This document shows positions 1 through 12,482 of a DNA stretch of 64,000 nt, piece by piece (position 1 is the first letter of the stretch; each line of letters starts with the position of its first letter). Source of the stretch: Diphasiastrum complanatum (taxonomy: Eukaryota; Streptophyta; Lycopodiopsida; Lycopodiales; Lycopodiaceae). The stretch spans positions 1 to 64,000 of the forward strand of contig MU832054.1 in assembly GCA_029204225.1 (NCBI GenBank). The letters run 5' to 3'. The notes under the pieces were generated by a model. That model did not search any database. It was given only the letters and a program-made list of their open reading frames with translations, and had not been told where the DNA came from. Made by a program: the position numbers and the translations under genes.

Positions 1-802
1 TGGGGCGCAAGATACGCAGTGCCCCCATGCTTGTCACAGGTTCCTCTCGCCTTTTTGGTTTTTCAAACTGGAGAGAGAGAGAGAGAGAGAGAGACGAGAG
101 AGAGACGAGAGACGAGAGAGAGACGAGAGCTCGGCTTTCTCTTGCGATCCATTTCTTCTCGCCGTTTCTGACGCTCGTCTTCGACGTACTGTTTACTTCT
201 GTGCAGCGGCGAGCAATCCTAGCGATGATGCAAGCGTCTTAATGCAGTGTCTCTGTTTCTGTAATCTTTAAACGCTTCTGCAGCAATTCTGTAATATTAC
301 TGTCTTCGTACAATCGGCAGGTGGATGCGTTTGTTTGTTCCGACTGAATCATTCAGAAGTTTGATGCAAAGAACTGCTGCTGCTTCCAAGACGGCACAAG
401 GTTAAACTGAGCGGGATCTTTACTAATCATATCTCACAGGTCAGCGGAGAATAGGCTTTGCAGTTTCATCTTGTAACAGGGACGAGCAATAGTTAAACAA
501 GATCTGCATTAGCTGCGTTTGGTAGATCGACGCTGCAGGTAGCTGAAAGCTGCGTGGATCTTCTAGTTTTGCAGCGGCAATACCACGCATGCGGCTGAAA
601 GTGAATCTTGTGTCGATTTTACAGTTTGAGTGTGAATTTCCATACACGCCTTCGGGTGTTCGGTAGATCGATCGAAGCAACAAGTTCTAAGTTCAGTGGA
701 ACTTGACTTACTGGAAAACCCTGAGTGAGGGTATAGTCAGGTTGCTATTTTGGCAACCTTGTAGATTCCACTCAGATCTTGCTCATAGAAAGAGGGTTGA
801 GA
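1..802 (+). promoter_or_regulatory. Upstream region and 5' leader of the DRP1 gene
   Basis: No coding sequence is supported before the dynamin start codon at 803. A pure then interrupted GA tract lies at 71-129. The short ORFs here are repeat-derived or lack recognisable similarity. A 5' UTR intron is possible because several AG and GT sites occur between 240 and 800, but the transcription start and any leader splice cannot be fixed from sequence alone. Confidence 0.5.
71..129 (+). repeat. (GA)n microsatellite upstream of DRP1
   Basis: A GA dinucleotide run from 71 becomes interrupted by GACGAGA units up to about 129. It lies roughly 670 bases before the dynamin ATG, so it may be in the promoter or in the first part of the leader. 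Confidence 0.9.
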
Positions 803-3800
803 ATGGAAAACCTCATTGGACTGGTAAACAGAATTCAAAGGGCTTGCACTGTACTCGGTGATTATGGAGGGGATAGCGCTCTTCCTACTCTCTGGGAGTC
901 TTTGCCCTCTGTGGTGGTCGTCGGTGGCCAGGTTTGCGACTTATGAAGTCTACCTTGCTTGCGTTATGTTATGTCAGACTAGCATGTTGCATGACAGCGA
1001 GAGTTTTCAATCTAATGAGGGTGTATTGCTGACAGAGCTCCGGAAAGTCTTCAGTGCTTGAGAGTGTTGTTGGAAGAGACTTCTTACCTCGAGGATCTGG
1101 TGAGAAAGCCATTTTCGACGTTTATGTGTGAAATTTTCAAGTCTCATGCATTCATTTCGTTCTATAGGAGTGAATTTTTTTTCAGTATCGGTTCATGTGA
1201 ATGCATGAATACCACGGAAAGTTCTTACCGATGCTTGTGTTGTTATCTGGTGGCAGGGATCGTGACTAGACGACCTCTTGTCTTACAGTTGCACAAAACT
1301 GATGATGGGCCAGAGTATGCAGAGTTCTTACATCTTCCAAAGAAAAAATTTCTGGATTTTGGTAAATTTCACCTCCAAAGAATCTTTGTAACATGTAACA
1401 TCAATTAAGGTCTCACCCTTTCTGCCGTTCATTAAAGTTTAGATATTTGAATGTTGTAAATGAACACCAAAGGAGGTGTCGGTTCAGTCAAAGACAAGCG
1501 AAAGGTAATGGAAACTAACCCTATACGATCATGACCTCTTTAAGGTTCAATCTCTACATACTTGATAAGTGGCAGGCCATGCATGGAGCGTTACTGTGTC
1601 CATATCTTTTTTCATTCTCTGTGAAGGACAACCTCGCATCTTGTTTTTTTACCTTGAGGCCCTCTTCATGTTGATTAGATTGAAATAATTTTTGAGACTC
1701 GTAGGCAAAGTATCAGTTTATGATTTCGATACTTTTCTGGAAATTGGGGCCTTTACAGAATTGGCCATTGACTCAATTACTTGATGCAAGCAAAACAACT
1801 CAATTACCTTCTCATTCTTGAGGACAAAAGCAATCACCTTAGCGCATCTTTTCCTTGCAAGGCTCAAAAGCAAGTGGTTCCTCATCAATGTTTCAGGTTT
1901 CCATCTCTAAGTTACATACTTAATAACCTTAAGAATACTTCTCAATCAAGTTTATCTTTGTACTTCGTTGTAAGTGTACATAAAATATAACAAAAATATG
2001 GTGGCTCTCTCAAAGGAACAAACAATTCCATTCAATATGTTGCAAATGGAGGCGGTTGAGGTGGTATGAATTAACCCAAAAAGTCTTAGTTTTGTGACTT
2101 GCTTGGTTGTCAATCAATGGTGAGCTTATGTCCAGCTCTTACAATCCAATATAAAACCCAAAGAAGATTGCTAGCAAATTAAACACTCGAATATTAGCTC
2201 TCATTCTAAAAGCTACCTTTAAATTCGAGAGCTTTGCACCTTTAAGCTAGAACCCATATAGTAAATACATGGTTGCATACCACAAATGCTTAATCATGAG
2301 CATGAATTTGTAAGGGTGAGCAATCGATGAATCATGACTTGATTGGGTAATATGATATTTATTCAAATTGTCAAAAGTTAAAAGCTAGAACTTGGTACAA
2401 GCGATAGGTAGCAAAGGGAATACTTGGTCCATGACTTCAGCCCTCGCTTGATGCTTTATGTGCTTGTAATAAATATTTTTTTAATTTATGGCTATCCTAA
2501 ATCCCCTCACACACAATGTGGTCGCGATAATTGTCTAGTAATCAACCAAAACTCTAACAAGCATTTTTATCCAATGTAGCCACTCTTAATGCCTAGCAAT
2601 GTACGCAATTGTTTTCATTAGAAACTTTTTGTTCGCATAACTAAAGTTCCACCAGCTATTTTTATTGACTACAATTCTCGTTTTATTTCAAAATTTTGGA
2701 TAAAACTTATGCATATGCTAGACACTAAGGTATGAATGAGAGTTGCTTCTCATTCTTTTATTGATGGTCAGTCTTCAATTTGGAAATATACATCAAGATT
2801 TTGTTACATTTTTTGTGTCACGTTCTTGTCAAGCTTGGGATCAACATTTATGTTTTGCTAATAATTGTTATTACAGTTTTGTTAGCACAAGGCGCTTTAG
2901 ATGATGGTCATGTTATTATTTCTTCTTATCTTACAAGTCTTTGTCCAATCCTTGGCCAGACCCAAGAACAAGTGCAACATATACAATAGGGTAAAAATTG
3001 CTATTGATCAACATCAACCCTTCCTTGAGTTCGTTGAGAAACAAGATGTTTACTTGCACTTTAAGCTTTGCTAAAAGCATAAAGTTGTGCAAAACCAATT
3101 GCAAATCGAAAAAGTTGTGGCTAGTTCATTATGGTCCATTTCATATTTTGGAAAAGCTTAGCCTAGTCGGTTATCATTTGCAACTTACGCCTACGAACAA
3201 AGCTTTCTTGTATCCTAACAAGTCTCATAATCAATGGCCCGTCGAATCGGTTCAAACCATGAATTGGGTTGGAACCAATTCAAGTCAACTTAGTTCAAAT
3301 TGAGAAAAGTGGTTTGAATTGTTTGCTGAAAAAAAAAACCCCAAATTGGCATGAAAAGCTCAGTTGGGTTTTTGGCAAGTTGAGCAAGTTTAGTTTTCAT
3401 GCAAGGCCAATTGAAGAGTCTCATAATCAATGTCCCGTCGAATCGGTTCAAACCATGAATTGGGTCGGAACCAATTCAAGTCAACTTAATTCAAACCGAG
3501 AAAAGTGGTTTGAATTGTTTGCTGAAAATTGGCATGAAAAGCTCAGTTGGGGTTTTGGCAAGTTGAGCAAGTTTAGTTTTCATGCAAGGCCAATTGAATA
3601 GTCTCATAATCAATGTCCTGTCGAATTGGTTCAAACCATGAATTGGGTCGGAACCAATTCAAGTCAACTTAATTCAAGCCGAGAAAAGTGGTTTGAATTG
3701 TTTGCTGAAAAAAAACCCCGAAATTGGCATGAAAAGCTCAGTTGGGGTTTTGGCAAGTTGAGCAAGTTTAGTTTTCATGCAAGGCCAATTGAAGTAAGGC

Positions 3801-5420
3801 TTAATCCGAGCAAGAGACTTTGAAAACCGCAATGGCTACCAACACGAGAAAATTGAGCTTGAGGAAACATATTTTGGCGTATAGGGACAGAGGATGAGTT
3901 ATGCAAAGTGCCGTATATCCATTAAGATGCTTATCAAGTGTATAAGGGACACTAGTTCGGTTCAATAGTAGGATTACTGCCTTGAAAAACCAGGACAATG
4001 GAAATAAGCTTCAAGAAGTGTAGCTTTTGCTTCTACAAAGGTTTGTAGTAACTAGCAATAGAATTTGCTTTTGCTTTATTAGCTATTGGAGATGGAATGT
4101 CGACTGACGGTTGGGTCAATTGATAGACAAATTCCGAACTTTGCTTGATCTTGATTTTGCTGATGTTCCGAGGTTATACTAAGTAACTCTCGCTGGGTGG
4201 GTTTGAATTATAACCCGATTAATGTAGGTTCAAGTACTACTTCAAGCCGAAAGAGTAGTTGTTATAGCACAATTGTAACGAGTAAACATGAGAGAGTGTC
4301 AACAATAGCATTATTTTTCCAGAGCGATAGTGATGCTGCAATGAAAGTCAAAAGAAATTGCATCGAACAAAATTGCCGATCACTAATTGTCTTTTGAGAA
4401 TCAAGATCCTGAAGTGACTGGTGATTGTGAATGAAAAGGTTCTTCAAAGTGTAAACAATAGCAAGCGATTTTTTTAATGAGTGGGATACCTTGTTTCAAC
4501 TTTCATGGGTTTGAAGGTGATGAGATTCATATGCAATAACACGAGATTCTTGGCAAAGAACGTCACCAGTATTTACAACTAGCATATGTTTCAGTTTCTT
4601 GTTGAAATCAAGTAATGGTAGGATACGAGGTGACAATAAGATGTTTGAGGTGATCGAAAGAGCCTTGACACAAAAAAGTGCAATCAAGAGTAGTATCTAT
4701 GTGAAGTAAAGCATGCAAAGGATGACCAATGCTTGCAAGATTTGGGATAGACTTAAGCAAATAGGGAGGGTGGTGTGAGAGGTTGGTATTTTAAGTAGAA
4801 TGGATTGGGAACTTGAAGAGTAGGCAGAAAAGGGTTGGGGTAAAAAAGACGTGCACAGATTCAAAAATATAGAAGGTATAATGGGGTGGGGAGACCATAG
4901 ACATGGGCAGACATGGAGTAGGAGTACTGGGGGCAAGAACAGTGGGTGGAAGAGGGCTGGCAGAATAAGGAAGGGTGGGTGGAAATAGAGGAGCAGCAGA
5001 AGGTAGGGTAGTTGAGGTAGGGTGGAATGGGTAGACAACGAAGAATGGAGATGGAGGGTGGATTAGGGCAGAGGAGCACGAATCAGGATAGTGAAGTGGA
5101 TGCTTAAAAAAACTAGAATACAGTAATCTGTGTTGCATCTCACATAGTTTACTTCTTTGTACCACTCAGCTAATATAAAATTGTCACTGCAATGGCCAAT
5201 CTCAATTGTGGATTCATGATATTTGACTAAATTTGTTAGAACTCAAATCGAAATTTAATGACAATTCGAGATAGAGTATAACCATGATTCAAACTCCAAT
5301 ATAATCTGTGACATGCATGATCCATTTAGATATAATAAACAAGATTCAAACTCAAATATAGTCTTTCCATTAATCATAATAGAGTTAAATAAATAAGTCA
5401 CGAAAGACATTTGAATCCCC

Positions 5421-5468
<48 letters not shown>

Positions 5469-8346
5469 CGCTAGTTATATCCTGTTGATTACCTGCGGAG
5501 CATGGTTTGAAAATTCTGTGTGCTGTGGTGATGAAATTAAGTTTGTGAAGCACTGACTTTGTTAAATTGGCAATCCAGCGCTCGTGAGGAAAGAGATCCA
5601 GGATGAGACAGACAGAATCACTGGTCGCAGCAGGCATATCTCTCCTGTGCCAATACATCTCAGTATCTATTCTCCACATGGTAATCTTTAAGATAGGATG
5701 CCTTGTCATTACTTGTTTTTATTGCATACTATCTTGATGAAATCATGTAACATATAAGACTGCTGATTTAGTTTAGAATGGGGAGTGATGTACCTAGATT
5801 TCTCAAGTTGGACAGCGAGTAGGGGACTTTATCTTGTTGGTTTTGTTGTCAACTTCATCGTGCTGTCAATTGATGGAATGGATTCTAGGCCCATAATCAA
5901 TGTGTAACAAGCTGTTTGCAAATCGAGAAGATTGATTTAATACTCCATGTGGATTTATGACATTTTATGTCTCCTTTGTTTCTGTGACTTGATGTGTCGA
6001 TAAAATTCTTATCCTTGTTATGTGTTGCTTTGTGTGTGCTTTGCAGTTGTGAACTTGACACTCATCGATCTGCCTGGTTTGACTAAAATTGCTGTGGGTA
6101 TGTATATCACATCAGGCTTGTTGTTAATTGACTTTATTCATATTTATTTAATTATGACGCGCTTCTACTATATTGATCCCACAATTTGGAAATGCAGATG
6201 GCCAGCCTGATAGTATAGTGCAAGATATCGAGAACATGGTTCGTTCTTATGTGGAAAAGGTATGAGCCTATAATGACCACTTTGCTCATTGCTTGTGTGA
6301 AAGAGCTTTGAATGAAGCTTGCAAATCGAACGCAGGTTTGCTTAGCATGAATCTTGTACAATGATAACAGAAATAAATTTGTGCTGTCAACCCAGGAAAA
6401 TTCAATAATACTTGCAATTTCACCTGCAAACCAAGATATTGCCACTTCTGATGCTATGAAGCTTGCTCGAGAGGTAGACCCCACTGGTATGTTTTCCCAG
6501 ATGACTGTTGTTCCTGTTCTTTCTAGGTACATCTTCTTTTCTCATTGTTTATGCTTCATGAGTTACATAAATATGCAGTTGGTCACTAACCACTGGGTTA
6601 ACTTTACAAATCTATGATAGGTGAACGAACATTTGGAGTGCTAACAAAACTGGATCTGATGGACAAGGGCACCAATGCACTTGATGTAAGTATCTCAGGG
6701 ATAAGAAGAGTCCATCTGTAAGAAGCAAGATATGATGACTTTAATAAGTACACACCTTTGTAATTTTATTTCATACCATGAATGCAGACGATTTCGCTGA
6801 ATTTATATGCTTTGATACCACTCAAGACATAGTATCTCCCATCTTCTTGGCAAGATCAGAGTGTTTCCTTGCTTCTCAAAGAGCTATCTTTTTGAATCAC
6901 TCTCTGTAGTGACCCAGGATACACTGCTTTGATCTGGCATCACTGCTTTGTTGGTCTTCCAAAATCATCTCATGTACGGTGTTCTGAAAAACTTATATTT
7001 GCTGTTTGTAGGTACTAGAGGGACATTCTTATCGCTTACAACGTCCCTGGATTGCGGTAGTAAATCGATCACAAGCAGATATAAATAGAAATGTTGACAT
7101 AAATGTTGCCAGGCGAAAAGAGCGAGAATATTTTGCAACAAATCCAGACTATAAACATATGACCAATAGAATGGGCTCAGAGTATTTAGGGAAAGTTCTA
7201 TCAAAGGTGCGTCACTTGCAAGTTACATCTTTCATTAACAAACTTAGATTCTCTTGATAAGGGTTTCAAAAAGTGCAGAAGTTGCTTGATGTTTTGCATA
7301 ATCTTTGAAAAGCTCTTTCAAATGAAATTCTGAATTATGTTGTCATGGACATTTCTGAAGCTAGATTTCTGACATTGAGAGTCCTTTTCCTGCAGCATCT
7401 GGAGGCTGTAATCAAGACCCGCATTCCAGGTATACAATCTCTTATTGGCAAAACCATTGATCAGCTGGAAGCAGAAATGGACCAGCTTGGTAGGCCCATT
7501 GCTGTTGATGCAGGGGTAAGCAATTGTCATTATGGTTTTAGGCTGAGTAGACACTGATCCGTAGATCAAAGCTCAACTTAATCTAAAGATCTGTGAATCT
7601 TAATACAATGTTTTGGTGTTATTGAACTTCTATTATGCAGGCACAGCTTTACACTATCTTGGAACTTTGCCGAGCATTTGATCATGTCTTCAAATCACAT
7701 CTGGAAGGAGGGTAAGTTCTATATAGTTATTGCCTCAGTTTAAACACATATTTCAGTTCACAGTGTAAAAGTATGATTATATGTCTTATATTTTTTCCAT
7801 TTTTAACTTATGGGTGCGGCTTAAGAATACATACAAGACATCATCATTTTGAAACAAAATATCCAGTAGCAGAAAGATGAGAGCCTTGTTAGAATATGAT
7901 TTGGTGACTGCAAAGTATGCCATCTAGTTGTTTGGGTTAAGATTCACAAAAACATTCAATAGCATTATTTTTGAGGATAGTTCTACTCATGGGTATAGTA
8001 TGACACCCATTCAAACCTTGACCTCAGGATAGATGTGGCAGACTATTAGACTTAATGACGCAGATCCTGAATGCATGGTACATTGTTCTGTACATTGGCT
8101 ACATGTTTTCTATGGAATGTTGGAATTGCCCATGGTTCGTATAAATTGTACTTTTTGTAGTTTTTTGGTCAAATCTTTTATGGAAAAGGTTCTGAAAAGC
8201 GTTATTCAAAGGCGCTAGGAAAACTCTCACTATGGAAAAAGAAAACATTCTAGTTGTCCAAATTTGACTGAGGTTATGTTCAGTGCTAAAAAATTTGTGG
8301 GAAAAAGTTAATTCGTAATGTAGACTTGTTGTACTGACAAAGGATT

Positions 8347-8412
<66 letters not shown>

Positions 8413-10931
8413 AACCACCCAGGGACCCCCATGCAGTAAACAAATCGACAAGATGACGTTTTTCCAAATTAACAGTGCAATGGCAACGGAATTACATATC
8501 AATGATAAAAAAAGAATCAACTTCACTCGGCTGTAGTATATAGATGAAACATTCTACATAATTTGAGCAAACGTAATCAAAGAAAGCATTTTTCTTCTGC
8601 CTAAAGTAAGATCTAGTCCATCAGCTCAACAGCCATGCTTTTTGTGATCATTGAGGAAGTCCTTGAGGGAGTAATATTAAAGCAGTGAGTGCTCTTCATC
8701 TGTGATTTATATAGCTTTTGAGGCATGTATTTTAGGGACTTGAGATCAAAGGATTCAGTAGTTAGGAACTTAAGAGCCAATGCCTGGTAACTGCCAAGTT
8801 TAATTTTGAGTTGTAACTTGTAACCCTGATTGGAAATTTTGACAAGACTTCAAATGGCCATAATCTTCAAACCGTGAGGATAACAGATGTGAAGCCACCA
8901 TAAATAAATAGGAAAAAATTCTTACTAGTCAAAAACCACGTGTTTGATGTAGGTGGAATTTGTGACCTCTGTTCTCTGATTTGAAGTTACAAACTCCTCC
9001 ATCCATGACCTTAAGTTTAAGACTTACAAATTTCTCAACTTATCAAGGAAAAACATACTTCCGCACTCCAAAGGGTAGATGTTTTTTTATACAAGTTTAT
9101 TTTTTGTGCTACACTCAAAGTTGTGCTGAACATAGACTTGGTTTACCCTCTCTTGCTCACACATACCGGAAAACATGTATAATGCATGCTGATTCATCCC
9201 ATGAATAACTAGGAGTCTGTGTTCCTAAGAGCATATAAAAGGGCAGTTTGAAGTTTTTATGATTGCTGCCCCTTCACAATTATGGCTTTGCAAGATACTT
9301 GTATTCTCTCTTTTAATGAAATGCCTTTCTCTTGTCCACTCCTATACCCTAGGGTTTTTGAGTGTGGCCATCGATCTTGAATGGTGTTTGTCATAAGGCT
9401 TATTCTAGTGGGAGAAGGGAGACAGTATGTCTTATAAGTACCTAACAGCCTGGGGTATGTAAAATACTTTGTTCTTAGGTAAGTTGGATTTCTATCTTAA
9501 TGTCAGCAATATGAGCATATAACAGTTGTTTGTTTCTATGTATTACAAGCAAATATCTTGCTTGAGTTCTAATTGGCTTTAGAATTATCAGTAGTATATT
9601 CTGCATTCACACTAATGCGTTTGGTCTTTGTATTCTTGGAATTTCCATTTCTATGAGGCTTTTACTTATCCAAATGTTGTGGCATTGTACAGGCGACCAG
9701 GAGGAGAACGTATCTATACTGTTTTTGATCAGCAATTGCCTGCGGCGCTAAAGAAACTTCCTTTAGACAGGCATCTATCCGTGCAAAATGTTCGAAAGGT
9801 CATCACAGAGGCAGATGGTTATCAGCCACATTTGATTGCCCCTGAGCAAGGTTATCGGCGTCTTATTGAGGGATCATTAGTCCTTTTCAGAGGACCTGCG
9901 GAAGCTTCTGTTGACGCGGTAGACACCAACTTATTCTGTGCATGTTTGTATGGACTCTGGAGTTAGGATTTTTGCATCTAAAATCATTTCACCTTATGAG
10001 CTGTATATTTGACTTCAGGTTCACTTCATATTGAAGGAACTTGTACGCAAGGCTATTGGAGAGACTACGGTATGTTATTAATATGTATCAATTTTCTGCT
10101 ATTTTCAAATTAAGAATCACACAACTTGGTATCCAAATCACTAAGTCTGTTGTTTCTTTTGTTGTCCTCAGGAGCTCAGCCGTTTTCCAACGCTCCAAGC
10201 AGAACTTGCTGCTGCAGCAACAGAATCTTTGGAAAAATTTCGGGATGATAGTAAAAAATTCGCTGTAAGATTGGTTGAAATGGAAGGTAGCTACTTAACT
10301 GTGGAATATTTTCGAAAACTTCCCCAGGAGTTCGAAAAAGGAAACTCCGGTGCTTCTTCTTTAGATCGTCATCCCGATGCCTACCTTCGTCGTATTGGTA
10401 ATACACATATCACACCGTGTTTATTCGTTTGGGAAGCAGCCACATTTATCTTCAATGTGCAACAATAATGTGCATTTTACACACACAGAGTTGCTGGTTA
10501 CATTTGCAGGGTCAAACGTTTCTTCTTACGTGGGTATGGTCTGTGATGCTCTTCGAAACTCCATCCCAAAAGCTGTGGTGCACTGCCAAGTTCGTGAAGC
10601 CAAGCGATCGTTGCTTGACAACTTCTACACACAGATTGGAAAAAGAGAGGTATAATATTCGAGTTGATCAACCACTAGCTTCTCAATTTTTATGAAATTC
10701 CTGTTCGTATTGTATCAATCAAGAACGTTACAAATTTGCAAGAAGTTGATTATTTGGAGGAGTTCATATGCAAAGCCTTACATGTTTGTAATTGCTGTTC
10801 AGGGAAAGAATCTTGCCCAAATGCTAGACGAAGATCCAGCCTTAATGGAGCGCCGAGCTGCATGTCAAAAGAGGCTAGAGCTTTACAAAAGTGCTCGTGA
10901 GGAAATAGATTCTGTTGCTTGGGCAAAGTAA
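803..10931 (+). CDS. Dynamin-related protein 1 (DRP1C/E-like), 16 coding exons
   Basis: Large plant GTPase of the DRP1 family, which forms collars on membranes in clathrin endocytosis and cell-plate formation. Exons read from splice sites and phase: 803-931, 1036-1099, 1257-1361, 5579-5680, 6047-6097, 6198-6259, 6396-6486, 6621-6685, 7012-7206, 7396-7515, 7641-7711, 9693-9918, 10019-10069, 10172-10397, 10510-10649, 10803-10931. They join without a break into 608 residues, close to the 610 of Arabidopsis DRP1A. All junctions are GT-AG. The GTPase motifs are intact: P-loop GGQSSGKS at 41-48, T68 in GIVTRRP, DLPG at 141-144, TKLD at 210-213, NRSQ at 241-244. A middle domain follows, then a GTPase effector domain from about 520, ending VAWAK. 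There is no PH or proline-rich domain, as expected for DRP1. Wording such as LQLHKT, DRITG and GRPGGERIY favours the DRP1C/E side over DRP1A; this is from memory of the family. Confidence 0.95.
2960..3220 (+). mobile_element. Ty3/gypsy integrase C-terminal (GPY/F module) remnant
   Basis: Translation gives [15 protein letters not shown] and DVYLHFK, then after small shifts [19 protein letters not shown] and GYHLQLTP. This matches the order seen at the end of Ty3/gypsy integrases: the RMK.YAD..R..LEF..GD.VYLK segment, then YGPF.ILE.IG.VAY.L.LP. It is in the same orientation as the host gene and has frameshifts and stops, so it is a fossil inside intron 3. The tandem repeat starts directly after it, suggesting the repeat belongs to the 3' untranslated part of the same element. 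Confidence 0.75.
3221..3794 (+). repeat. Three-copy tandem repeat, unit about 183-196 bp
   Basis: Copies begin at about 3221, 3417 and 3600, each with TCTCATAATCAATG, then a CGAATCGGTTCAAACC segment and an end near GCAAGGCCAATTGAA. They differ by a few substitutions and by the length of an A-run. All three can be read in frame as similar peptides, but no protein family is recognised. Confidence 0.92.
5417..5465 (+). repeat. Poly-C followed by (CT)n
   Basis: About 15 C residues run straight into a CT dinucleotide tract. It lies in intron 3, about 115 bases before exon 4. Confidence 0.9.
7712..9692 (+). other. Intron 11 of the DRP1 gene (2.0 kb)
   Basis: It separates the exon ending HLEG from the exon starting RPGGERIY, with the split glycine codon restored on joining. 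It contains the GA tract at 8350-8410. Nothing else in it is recognisable as a gene or a transposon. Confidence 0.85.
8350..8410 (+). repeat. (GA)n microsatellite in intron 11
   Basis: A pure GA run of about 30 units within the 2-kb intron of the dynamin gene. Confidence 0.95.
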
Positions 10932-12271
10932 ACAGAACGTCAATAACAGGATCTGCTTGAAGTACAAAGTGTCACAAGATTTGTTTGACTTTTCATATAG
11001 GAGATAGCGAAATTTTTACATGAGTCTCGAATGTAGCACCTTTATTCTTGGTGTTTGCACATACTTGTTGCTTCTGCAAATGAGAGCTGGCGAATACAAT
11101 ATACTTATGGTTTTCTTAGGTGGTTAAGCGATTCGTTTTGAAGGGGTTGTAGCTAAGGCCACATTGGCCTCACAATGAATGTATTGGATGAATTGACTAC
11201 TTATTACCAATCAGCCTTAATATCGATGGTATACGTTCGTCTGATTAGGAGGTTTATGATTTTGTAAATTTATGCCAGGCACTTTAAAATAATGACATTC
11301 GGTTTAAGGTTGGTACCTCTTTTGTAGTTGCAAAATTGCCTTGACATGCTGCACTATAATTCTGAATTTGCCAATCTGTGTTACGGACAGTTTGTTCTCA
11401 CTCTAGACATTATACTAGTAGTGCATGAATGGTAAATTTCTTGGTAGCATGAGAAGAGAATGATTAAAGTGGAAACAGAGAAGCCTTCAGTTGATGATCT
11501 TGTAACATATTCAAAGATGATATAAACAAGTTACTTGTGCAGTAGAAGTACGTTGTCATAATATTTGTATTGCTCTGCTTCTAGATAGTGGGAGTGGTTA
11601 GATTGATGACAGACCAACATCAACTGTTCCAGCATTGTAATTGAGACAGCAGCAAACACAGCATTTTGAAAAGCTTTACTCATGATAGATCTCTTTTTTT
11701 GGCCAGGTTCATCTGACAGTCTTTTCAGAGCTTGTCTCTTGGAATGTGAGGAAGTCAACTCTCCATAAGTAGACCATTTTTGAGCTTATATATGTAGATT
11801 TCTTCTCATGATAAACATTGTCATATGAGTGCAAGACAAAAAACAAATTAAACATTGGAACTTAACAATACATATAATTCCAAAAATTGATTTACTGCCT
11901 TTGAAAATAGCGAAGTAAGCTTAAACATCGTAACTTAACAATACATCTATTCCAAAAATTGGTGTATGATATGATACAAAACAAAAGGACTTGGTGTACA
12001 GTTAAATTAGTATATCATTTATGCATTGTGCAAAGCCTTGTGACATGAATTTTTGATTACATTCATGAAGTATGAGGATCCTACAATACTTCTAGGTGGC
12101 GTCAATATCTATTGGAATGAAATTGATGGGCCTTCAATGAGGAGCTACCTTTTAAACATTCAATCCAATTGACAAATAATTTATAGATGCTGTTGAGAGA
12201 CTTATTTTTGATGAGCACACATGGTCAAAAATCTTGGAGGCTGAAACTTTAGATTTGTGAGAGCAGATCAA

Positions 12272-12482
12272 ATTCATTTGCTTCACTTGAGATATCGATT
12301 GAAATTTCTAGCTCTTGTAGTACTTAGCTACTAGTGTGAGATCATTCATTTGCTATTGAAATTTCTAGCTCTTGTAGTACTTTGCTACTAGTGTGAGATC
12401 ATTCATTTGCTTCACTTGAGATATCCATTGAAATTTCTAGCTCTTGTAGTACTTAGCTACTAGTGTGAGATCATTCATACGT
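12272..12482 (+). repeat. Three-copy tandem repeat (57 and 72 bp spacing)
   Basis: The segment ATTGAAATTTCTAGCTCTTG followed by TAGTACTTAGCTACTAG starts at about 12298, 12355 and 12427. The middle copy lacks a 15-base TTCACTTGAGATATC segment present before the first and third. The copies are nearly identical, so the expansion is recent relative to the surroundings. Confidence 0.9.

Larger units (their letters stand above)
1362..5578 (+). other. Intron 3 of the DRP1 gene (4.2 kb) with transposon debris
   Basis: This intron lies between the exon ending KKKFLDF at 1361 and the exon starting ALVRKEIQ at 5579; phase is preserved across it. It holds a Ty3/gypsy integrase tail (about 2960-3220), a three-copy 183-196 bp tandem repeat (3221-3794) and a poly-C/CT tract (5417-5465). 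I see nothing else recognisable in 1400-2950 or 3800-5400. Confidence 0.85.

Noticed and set aside
4697-5165. Minus-strand Pro/Leu/Ser-rich frames of 113-124 aa within DRP1 intron 3
   Set aside because: They arise from G/A-rich plus-strand sequence, overlap each other in several frames, and match no family.
12272-12482. CRISPR-like array
   Set aside because: Units are directly adjacent with nearly identical content and no unique spacers, in a plant genome; it is an ordinary tandem repeat.
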